64,000 bases of DNA. It comes from Saccharopolyspora dendranthemae (GTDB taxonomy: Bacteria > Actinomycetota > Actinomycetes > Mycobacteriales > Pseudonocardiaceae). Below, in pieces: positions 63,701 to 64,000 of the stretch. A program made the position numbers and the translations under genes. Position 1 is the stretch's first letter, and each line of letters opens with the position of its first letter. Location: assembly GCF_007829955.1 (NCBI RefSeq), contig NZ_VIWX01000004.1, positions 124,001 to 188,000 on the forward strand, written 5' to 3'. The notes under the pieces are model-generated. The model had not been told where the DNA came from and made no database searches. It saw only the letters and a list, made by a program, of their open reading frames with translations.

Positions 63701-64000
63701 GCGGCGATCGACACCCCGTCGGCTAGGTGCTCCCGCACGTCGGCCTCACTCGCCCGCACGGCGACCATCACGCCGCCGGAGGGCAGCGCCTGCATGAGGC
63801 CTGCCCGCGCACTGATGAGCGCGCAGGCGTCGGCCAGCGAGAACACACCGGCCACGTGAGCTGCGGCGATCTCACCGATCGAATGCCCGGCCAGGTGATC
63901 CGGCCGCACGCCGAAGGATTCGACCAGCCGGAACAGAGCGACCTCGAGCGCGAACAAGGCGGGCTGGGCCATGCCGGTCTCGTTCAGCGCATCGGCGTCA
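40576..64000 (-). CDS. modular type I polyketide synthase, C-terminal part (5' end outside the window)
   Basis: At least 7807 residues are encoded and the frame stays open to the window edge, which cuts through an AT domain. In protein order there is one partial module (AT-DH-KR-ACP) and four complete KS-AT-DH-KR-ACP modules. All ATs have GHSIGE and HAFH, the malonyl-CoA pattern. All DHs keep HVVxGxxxxP and DAxLH, and all KRs have LDD plus the YxxxN catalytic pair (B-type). No ER or thioesterase occurs. The fragment should add five C2 units as consecutive trans double bonds. The C-terminus (ADLERLANALTGADIDDEV and an acidic end DTASDDEMFALLDSELGDG) is a docking tail that hands the chain to another PKS protein not in the window. 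Confidence 0.95.
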   Translation of the reverse strand, partial: DADALNETGMAQPALFALEVALFRLVESFGVRPDHLAGHSIGEIAAAHVAGVFSLADACALISARAGLMQALPSGGVMVAVRASEADVREHLADGVSIAAVNGPSSVVLAGAEAAVLDVASRWESKRLDVSHAFHSPLMDPMLEDFRQAIGELTFHTPGVAIATSGDVSDPEFWVQHVREAVRFADSVDQLADAGATAFLELGPDGVLSAMAAESAPDAAVIAPVLRKDHDAETTFVTALARLHATGAPVRWEPLWEGTGAHRVELPTYAFERRWFWPDAVGKSGDVRGAGLASVDHPLLGAAAELADSDGFLLTSRLSVRSQPWLADHVVRGQVLVPGAALVELAIRAADEAGCERVEELTLSAPLVLPEQGALQLQLRVGPEEDSGHRAITVHSRPEDDAELPWTQHAVGLLGREQTSQPFDAAAWPPAGSQPLELTGFYERFAEAGFDYGPVFQALGSAWRLGDEVFAEVVLPEGVETSGFGLHPALLDASLHALALAGQRTSGGVVPFSWRGLSLHAAGATELRVRLSLADEGTMSLALADANGAPVASVESLVVRELTQTDLGDADGTRDALFGVEWVPITAEANLAEPVFAVLGTNSWDLPGSAHDDLSAVEADVVLVPVAGEADVVGSAHDCARHALRLVQEWLSEERFAGSRLVFVTRGAVSGDDVAASAVWGLVRSAQSEHPGRFGLLDLDAGGASPTALATASASAEPQLLIREGEVLAARLARAAADEPVGWDVDGPVLITGGTGGLGAAVARHLVVEKGVRDLLLVSRRGLDGEGAGELHAELTGLGARVDVVACDVADRSAVAEVLAGRCVSAVVHAAGVLDDGVVESLTPDRVDAVLRPKVDAAWNLHELTEGLSAFVVFSSAAGVFGSPGQANYAAGNAFLDALVEHRRSQGLPGVSLAWGAWASGMASEVDADRMGRSGMPPLSTEQGLRLFDAALSADRPVLLPVRLDLAALRRAGDVPPLLRGLVRTRARRSLAGSRAAESLVASLSGLGETARQDALLDLVRGEVAAVLGHTDGRAVEPTRAFQDSGFDSLTAVELRNRLGATSGLRLPATLVFDHPNAQALAEHLDEELFGAKAQDSASAPVLLNTTDDPVVVVGMACRYPGGVSSPEDLWRLVSDGVDAISEFPTDRGWPLDTLFHSDPDHIGTSYARAGGFLDEAADFDADFFGMSPREALATDAQQRLLLEVAWESLERAGIDPISLRGSRTGMFAGVMYSDYSSLLNGGDFEGHQGQGSSPSIATGRVSYTLGFEGPAVTVDTACSSSLVSMHWAMQALRSGECSLALAGGVTVMSTPGPFVEFSRQGGLSPDGRCRSFGESADGVGWSEGVGLLVLERLSDARRHGHEVLAVVRGSAVNSDGASNGLTAPNGPSQQRVIRQSLASAGLSTSDVDVVEAHGTGTTLGDPIEAQALLATYGQDRDRPLLLGSIKSNIGHTQAAAGVAGVIKMIAAMQRGVLPRTLHADVPSSHVDWEAGSVALLTSQSEWPETGHPRRAAVSSFGVSGTNAHVILEQGPATEKPASEPQVVPAAVPWVISAKSDAAVDDQTARLRALEDSPADVGFSLVTSRSVFEHRKVLLAEGAGLTEVASGTARAGSLAVVFSGQGAQRLGMGRELYGRFPVFAEAVDSVLELLDPGVREVMWGEDADALNQTGFAQPALFALEVALFRLVESFGVRPDFLAGHSIGEIAAAHVAGVFSLEDACALISARARLMQALPTGGVMVAVQAAETEVLPHLIDGVSIAAVNGPNSVVLAGEEDPVVAVAGRWKFTRLEVSHAFHSPLMDPVLDEFRQAISGVSFEVPSVPVATSGDVTDPEFWVQHVRETVRFADAVADLTDAGATALLELGPDGVLSALAAESVPEDVVVTPALRRDRSEEAALLTALARLHVTGLDVDWLPAFARTGTRRVALPTYAFQHRRFWPILPGRHGDVAGFGMVDVEHPLLGASTEIAGSDGYLFTNRVSVSSQPWLADHVVMGQVLVPGAAMVELALRAGDEVGCDRVEELTLASPLTLPERDALQVQVAVGAADESGDRTVAVLSRPADAVDAVWTEHASGTLTTGARPLPFDDGLQPPADADEVDVSRCYDLFAEAGFEYGPVFQGLRSAWRRGDEVFAEVVLPDEAETSGFGLHPALLDACLHAAGATGDGATGLPFSWSGVSLHATGAAELRVRLSRNADGSMSLALADPAGIPVASVESLTVRAVSAEGLAAGRDRDALFGLQWTPAALPADSDVPECAVLGPDAWGLPGSAHDDVSAVEAGVVLVPITGTDEAVASAHDFTAHALGLLQEWLSEERFAGSRLVFVTRGAVSGEDVAAAAVWGLVRSAQSEHPGRFGLLDLDRGTLDPEVLTRALSSDEPQLLIREGEVLAARLARVAAQDQPVGWGVDGQVLITGGTGGLGAAVARHLVVEKGVRDLLLVSRRGLDGEGADELHAELTGLGARVDVVACDVADRSAVADLLAGRGVTAVVHAAGVLDDGVVESLTPDRVDAVLRPKVDAAWNLHELTEGLSAFVVFSSAAGVFGSPGQANYAAGNAFLDALVEHRRSQGLPGVSLAWGAWESGMASEVDADRLVRSGMPPLSAEQGLRLFDAALSTDRPVLLPVRLDLAALRRAGDVRPLLRGLVRTRARRSLAGSRAAESLVASLSGLGETARQDALLDLVRGEVAAVLGHTDGRAVEPTRAFQDLGFDSLTAVELRNRLGAASGLRLPATLVFDHPTAHALAAHLHDELFDAAAQPAHALPALASTADDPVVVVGMACRYPGGVSSPEDLWRLVSDGVDAISEFPDNRGWDMDALFDPDPDHVGTSYVRSGGFLHDAGEFDPAFFGMSPREALATDAQQRLLLEVAWESLERSGIDPVGLRGSQTGVFAGVMYNDYAQLLAGDAEGYQATGGSSVVSGRVSYTFGFEGPAVTVDTACSSSLVATHLAAQALRQGECSLALAGGVTVMSTPSAFIGFSRQRGLSPDGRCRAFGESADGVGWSEGVGLLVLERLSDARRHGHEVLAVVRGSAVNSDGASNGLTAPNGPSQQRVIRQSLASAGLSTSDVDVVEAHGTGTTLGDPIEAQALLATYGQDRDRPLLLGSIKSNIGHAQAAAGVAGIIKMIAAMQHGQLPPTLHADTPSSHVDWEAGAVELLTSAAEWPRSDRPHRAGISAFGVSGTNAHVILEQGPAVEQSAGEPQVVPAAVPWLISAKSEAALDDQTARLRAAEGSQLDIAYSLATSRAQFEHRAALVASDDGVVPAARGVARARSLAVLFTGQGSQRLGMGRELHARFPVFAEAFDAVLAHLDPAVREVMWGQDADALNRTGNAQQALFALEVALFRLVEWLGVRPDHLAGHSIGEIAAAHVAGVLSLEDACTLVSARARLMQALPTGGAMVAVQAGEAEVLPHVIGGVSIAAVNGPNSVVLSGDEAAVLEVASRWKSTRLTVSHAFHSAHMDPMLDEFHEVVSSLSFHAPTIPVVTSGDVTSPEHWTQHVREPVRFADAVADLVGAGTTAFLELGPDGVLSGMAAESVQNVGSPDETVLVPLLRKERGEEESAVTALARLHAAGVEVSWSPLFEGTGARRINLPTYPFQHEWFWPALAARHDSSRGLGLLSTEHPLLGSAVELAEGDGALFTSRLSLQSHPWLADHVVMGNPVVPGAALVEMVARAGDEVGCPGVEELTLVSPLVLPENGGVRVQVWVGSADESGRRSVNVYSQSDGGEDQPWSPCASGVLGVDGRGAEFDAAAWPPEDAEAVALEGCYDRLADAGLEYGPVFRGLRAVWRRGDDTFAEVALPDDVKADGFDLHPALFDACLHAAAVVADGEPGLPFSWSVVSLHAWDAVELRVRLRKAADGSMALAMADPDGVPVASVEALTVRPVSGEPLSARSSGRRSLFGVDWNPVPAEAHDAPATVLGADAFGLAESLRATGVEVGAESDLSSVTGGVVLVPIAPEPGHVPDTVHATVSRVLALVQEWLGAERPAGSRLVFVTRGAVSGADVAAAAAAGLVRSAQSEHPGLFCLLDLDADSVEPAAVSRALGSTEPQLLVRGNDVLAARLSRVTPQDDPVGWEADGSVLITGGTGGLGAQVARHLVAEQGVRDLVLVSRRGPGAASAGELTTELTELGASVDVVACDVADRAAVAELLDHRRVSAVVHTAGVLDDGVVESLTPERVDTVLRPKVDAAWNLHELTENLSSFVVFSSAAGVFGNPGQANYAAGNAFLDALVEHRRSQGLPGVSLAWGAWEQAGMAAGRSGMPALSVPEGLELFDSALSATRPVVVPVHLDLAAIRAQGEVPPLLRSLVRSRTPRAASRTAETLATRLSGLNDAERQEALLDLVRGEVAAVLGHADANAIVASKAFQDLGFDSLTAVELRNRLGATTGLRLPATLVFDYPSTAVLAEHLRDELVGADAGASALLPTRTSVSDDPVVVVGMACRYPGGVSSPEDLWRSVADGVDAISEFPTDRGWDLDVLFDQDPGRTGASYVRSGGFLSAAGDFDAEFFGMSPREAVATDAQQRLLLEIAWESLERAGIDPASLRGSQTGVFAGVMYSDYVQLLSGASEGHQGTGNSASVVSGRVSYTFGFEGPAMTVDTACSSSLVSMHLAAQALRQGECSLALAGGVTVMSTPGSFVEFSRQGGLAPDGRCKAFGDSADGVGWSEGVGLLVLERLSDARRHGHEVLAVLRGSAVNSDGASNGLTAPNGPSQQRVIRQSLASAGLSTSDVDVVEAHGTGTTLGDPIEAQALLATYGQDRDRPLLLGSIKSNIGHTQAAAGVAGVIKMIAAMQRGVLPPTLHADVPSSHVDWEAGSLELLSAAAEWPDTGRPRRAGVSSFGISGTNAHVILEQGPGADAPAEPARWHASVVPLPVSAKTEGALAGQVERIRSFVEDTAAVDVGFSLVESRSLFEHRKVLLAEGAGLTEVASGTARAGSLAVVFSGQGAQRLGMGRELYGRFPVFAEALDAVLEHLDPGVRDVMWGEDADALNQTGVAQPALFALEVALFRLVESFGVRPDFLAGHSIGEIAAAHVAGVFSLEDACALISARARLMQALPTGGVMVAVRAGEAEVLPHLTDEVSVAAVNGPSSVVLAGEEASVVAAAERWESRRLEVSHAFHSSLMDPVLDDFREAISGLSFEVPTLPIATSGDVSDPEFWVQHVRETVRFADAVADLADAGVSAFLELGPDGVLSAMAAESVEDAVLVPMLRKDRDEEATAVTALAHLHATGFDVDWRPFFTGTGAHRVDLPTYAFEHKRFWPAPTAQPHDASGLGLTALGHPLLGAGSELAGSDGFLFTSRLSLRSQPWLADHVVMGQVIVPGAALVELAIRAADEVGCDRVEELTTASPLVLPADVAIQLQVSVGPADESGHRSIAMYSRPEHAADSTWTEHAGGALGTGDRHDGADLGEWPPALAEPVALDGCYDRLADAGFDYGPVFQGLRAAWRSGDEVFAEIELPEDVATSGFGLHPALLDASLHAAFLADDEGAAGLPFSWTGVSLRAAGAAELRVRLSRGADRTLTLDLADTTGAPVASVRSLAVRPVSPEQLSGAGIGRDALFGVEWVPAAAPPEAGAPQCAVVGPNALGLPGSAHPSLDDVEDDVVFAPITGAADAAASAHDLAARTLGLLHEWLSEERFAESRLVFVTRGAMSGDDVAAAAAWGLVRSAQSEHPGRFVLLDLDSEPVDETAIRRVLSSDEPQLLIRDGEVLAARLARVAPQDETVDWAVNGPVLITGGTGGLGARIARHLVADKGVRELVLASRHGLDTEGAGKLAADLTDLGAQVDVVACDVAERDAVASLLKQHAVRSVVHAAGVLDDGVVESLTPERVDAVLRPKADAAWNLHELTEDLSAFVVFSSAAGTFGTPGQANYAAGNAFLDALIEHRRSQGLPGASLVWGAWEQAGMAAPGRPGMPALSVAEGLELFDSALSTDRPVVLPVRLDLAALRSAGEVPPLLRGLVRARSRRSLAQTRTAESLVARLSGLGMADRLQTLVDLVRGEVAAVLGHADPNAIDPSRAFQELGFDSLTAVELRNQLGTASGLRLPATLVFDYPTTHALATHLHDELFGSESTAAQSVLAVSSVVDDPVVVVGMSCRYPGGVSSPEDLWRLVSGGVDAISGFPVDRGWDLDSLFDSDPDSAGTSYARHGGFLHDAGDFDAAFFGMSPREAMATDAQQRLLLETVWEALERTGVDPVSLRGSRTGVFAGVMYSDYSQLLSGSSEGHQGTGNSPSVVSGRISYTFGFEGPAVTVDTACSSSLVSMHWAMQALRSGECSLALAGGVTVMSTPGSFVEFSRQRGLASDGRCKAYSDSADGVGWSEGAGVVVLERLSDARRNGHEVLAVVRGSAVNQDGASNGLTAPNGPSQQRVIRQSLASAGLSTSDVDVVEGHGTGTALGDPIEAQALLATYGQDREQPLLLGSIKSNIGHTQAAAGVAGVIKMITAMQRGVLPRTLHADTVTSQVDWESGAVELLTDSTEWPEVDRPRRAAVSSFGISGTNAHLILEQPAAVDEPVEDTQVLPGVVPLPVSAKSEGALSGQVERIRAFVEEESAVDIGFSLVESRSVFEHRAVLLDGDTGVVEAARGVAGERPLAVLFSGQGSQRIGMGCELYDRFPVFAEALDAVLEHLDPAVRDVMWGADAEPLNETGIAQPALFAVEVALFRLVESFGVRPDYLAGHSIGEIAAAHVAGVLSLPHACALVTARANLMQALPAGGAMVAVRAGESEVLGHLTDEVSIAAVNGPNSVVLAGAEAAVLEVASRWKSTRLQVSHAFHSPMMDPVLEDFREAISGLTFHTPSLPVVVSGDVSSPEFWVQHVREAVRFGDVVADLADAGVSAFLELGPDGVLSAMAAESVEDAVLVPILRKDGAEEVSAVTAMAQLHVAGVEVDWAPLFTGTGARRVPLPTYAFEHKRFWPMPSTQSRDASGLGLQAVEHRLLGAAVELAGSDGYVFTNRLSLRSQPWMADHVVMGQAMVPGAALVELAVRAGDEVGCDRVEELTLASPLVLPEEGSVQLQVSVGAPDDSGRRSVSIHSRLDGDADAPWAENAIGVLAPGDDAAPVDHGAWPPASGEPVALEDCYERFAEAGFDYGPVFQGLRAAWRRDGELFAEVALPDGIDTGGFGLHPALLDACLHTAFLAEGDGVAGVPFAWNGVSVHATGASELRVRLSVAADGAMTLGMTDTTGSPVATVESLVVRSVSAELAGQAATRDSLFDVEWTAVTTTDAAESDWAVLAPDPLGLPGAAHRDLASIEAGAVLVPMTGTGGDVVTSTHDLAAHALDLVREWLADERFADSRMVFVTRGAVSGSDVAGAAVWGLVRSAQSEHPGRFLLVDVDSAAVDPAVLAGALASGEPQLLIRDGDVLAPRLARVSPSHGTAWNAEGTVLITGGTGGLGALVARHLVTEHDVRRLLLVSRRGWEAAGSEKLVADLAELGATADVAACDVADRAAVAELLERHRVSAVVHTAGVLDDGPVESLTPQRLDTVLRPKVDAAWNLHELTGDLSAFVVFSSVAGTFGNPGQGNYAAGNAFLDALIEKRRDLGLPGTSLVWGAWEQTGMAADVATERMAKSGMPPLSTDEGLSLFDAALAVDEPVVLPVRLDLAAIRSRGEVPPLLRNLVRRRTRRTVAEPTAEALTARLAGRTASERAEIVLDLVQRQAAEVLGHDDSSAVEPGRQFQEMGFDSLTAVEFRNRLSAAVDTRLPATLVFDYPTPNELAQFLLGELVPDEGAGVTSMLADLERLANALTGADIDDEVHKQVAGRLEVLRSRWESLRVEHTSDEAQVDLDTASDDEMFALLDSELGDG
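45750..50713 (-). other. PKS module D: KS-AT-DH-KR-ACP
   Basis: Approximate domains: KS 50713-49443 (Cys codon 50200-50202), AT 49200-48217 (GHSIGE, HAFHSSLMDPV), DH 48165-47400 (HVVMGQVIVP, DASLH), KR 47330-46260 (LDD, QANYAAGNA), ACP 46030-45800 (ELGFDSLTAVELRNQL). Confidence 0.88.
48841..49250 (-). repeat. highly similar AT segment, copy 1 (module D)
   Basis: Covers the N-terminal half of the AT including GHSIGE. The stretch 49147-49250 is identical by eye to 59116-59220 in module B; the remainder differs at scattered sites. Codons here end in A or C more often than in flanking DNA. Confidence 0.75.
50714..55700 (-). other. PKS module C: KS-AT-DH-KR-ACP
   Basis: Approximate domains: KS 55700-54434 (Cys codon 55192-55194), AT 54190-53200 (GHSIGEIAAAHVAGVLSL, HAFHSAHMDPM), DH 53145-52370 (HVVMGNPVVP, FDACLH), KR 52320-51200 (LDD, QANYAAGNA), ACP 51000-50770. 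The AT is the most divergent of the five (HSAHMDPM, NAQQALFALE), and the DH has NP after HVVMG, but all catalytic residues remain. Confidence 0.88.
54674..54900 (-). repeat. near-identical KS segment, copy 1 (module C)
   Basis: This ~227-base piece of the KS matches 59645-59871 (module B) with about two substitutions by eye, including synonymous positions. It covers the HGTGTTLGDP and SIKSNIGH region. Such identity at silent sites points to recent duplication or gene conversion. Confidence 0.8.
56000..56800 (-). repeat. highly similar KR-ACP linker block, copy 1 (module B)
   Basis: Matches about 60980-61780 (module A) over the KR C-terminal half and the linker to the ACP, with only scattered substitutions by eye. 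Confidence 0.75.
58811..59220 (-). repeat. highly similar AT segment, copy 2 (module B)
   Basis: Partner of 48841-49250, with the same A-ending codon style (for example many ACA, CCA and GCA triplets when read on the plus strand), distinct from the surrounding PKS DNA. Confidence 0.75.
59645..59871 (-). repeat. near-identical KS segment, copy 2 (module B)
   Basis: Partner of 54674-54900. Identity falls off beyond the 54900/59871 side (towards the N-terminal half of the KS), which marks a possible conversion boundary. Confidence 0.8.
60700..64000 (-). other. PKS module A (partial): AT-DH-KR-ACP
   Basis: Approximate domains: AT from the edge to 63167 (GHSIGE around 63880; HAFHSPLMDPM), DH 63120-62330 (HVVRGQVLVP, DASLH), KR 62275-61195 (GGTGGLG, LDD in AGVLDDGVVES, QANYAAGNA), ACP 60985-60740 (SGFDSLTAVELRNRL). 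The KS lies outside the window. The DH reads HVVRG where the other four read HVVMG. The ACP carries DSGFDSL instead of the DLGFDSL-type sequence of its neighbours. Confidence 0.88.
60980..61780 (-). repeat. highly similar KR-ACP linker block, copy 2 (module A)
   Basis: Partner of 56000-56800. It includes the sequence encoding SGLGETARQDALLDLVRGEV in both copies. Confidence 0.75.

Noticed and set aside
53299..63726. Very long open frames on the plus strand opposite the PKS gene (for example 53299-56253 and 59425-63726)
   Set aside because: They are antisense shadows caused by extreme third-position GC in the PKS. Their translations are Arg/His/Gln/Gly-rich, have no domains, and repeat with module periodicity.
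28771..64000. Erythromycin-like macrolide cluster, suggested by the GT and P450
   Set aside because: All ATs carry the malonyl pattern (HAFH, GHSIGE) rather than the methylmalonyl pattern (YASH, GHSQGE), and every module has DH and KR, which fits a polyene.
1..64000. CRISPR arrays, insertion-sequence transposases or rRNA genes
   Set aside because: I found no regularly spaced short repeats, transposase motifs or rRNA-like sequence. The only long repeats are PKS domain copies.

Overview
The window is GC-rich actinomycete DNA. Almost every real gene shows strong G/C bias at third codon positions, translation-coupled operons are common, and the gene content fits a filamentous Pseudonocardiales-type organism (Saccharopolyspora-like by general impression; no species can be proven from this window): LAL/LuxR and TetR regulators, a DUF222/HNH nuclease, a TIGR04222/DUF692 locus and a giant modular polyketide synthase.

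Layout. (1) 1-2580: a small xylan-degradation group, with a truncated ORF tail, a secreted GH10 xylanase and a secreted GH62 arabinofuranosidase. (2) 2701-7799, minus strand: a tightly coupled three-gene operon (DUF4062 sensor/effector, MoxR-type AAA+ ATPase, large polytopic membrane protein) that looks like a biological-conflict or defence system. (3) 8264-18738: a compact biosynthetic cluster. On the minus strand lie an MFS exporter and a PGM1-like ATP-grasp ligase. Divergent from them on the plus strand are a malic-enzyme homologue, class II DAHP synthase, PhzD and PhzE, followed by a LAL regulator. The enzymes should make 2-amino-2-deoxyisochorismate and then trans-2,3-dihydro-3-hydroxyanthranilate. 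No phenazine-assembly genes are present, so the product should be an amide or peptide conjugate rather than a phenazine. Four 16-bp dyad elements sit in the divergent promoter region. (4) 18896-28701: accessory and housekeeping genes, namely a membrane protein, a Tat-type flavin dehydrogenase, a TIGR04222-DUF692-small protein locus whose first gene carries an in-frame TAA, an SDR, TatA, an MHS transporter, and a DUF6463/TetR divergent pair with two operator-like dyads. (5) 28771-64000: part of a large polyketide cluster. It holds a class I DAHP synthase, a single-chain acetyl-CoA-carboxylase-like enzyme, a Hyg5-type chorismatase (3-hydroxybenzoate), a glycosyltransferase, a P450, a ferredoxin, an HNH nuclease gene, and on the minus strand more than 23 kb of one modular type I PKS gene that runs off the right edge.

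How the parts work together. The PKS fragment has one partial and four complete modules. All have malonyl-type AT, intact DH and B-type KR, with no ER and no thioesterase, so this stretch should build five consecutive, probably all-E, conjugated double bonds. DAHP synthase feeds chorismate, the chorismatase makes an aromatic starter acid, and the carboxylase makes malonyl-CoA extender. The GT and P450/ferredoxin decorate the chain. The expected product is a glycosylated aryl-primed polyene of the same general logic as cuevaene-type metabolites. Starter loading, the remaining modules and chain release lie outside the window.

The best candidates for something undescribed are the DHHA/ATP-grasp/malic-enzyme cluster (8264-18738), the DUF4062-MoxR-membrane operon (2701-7799), and the TIGR04222-DUF692 locus with its internal stop codon.
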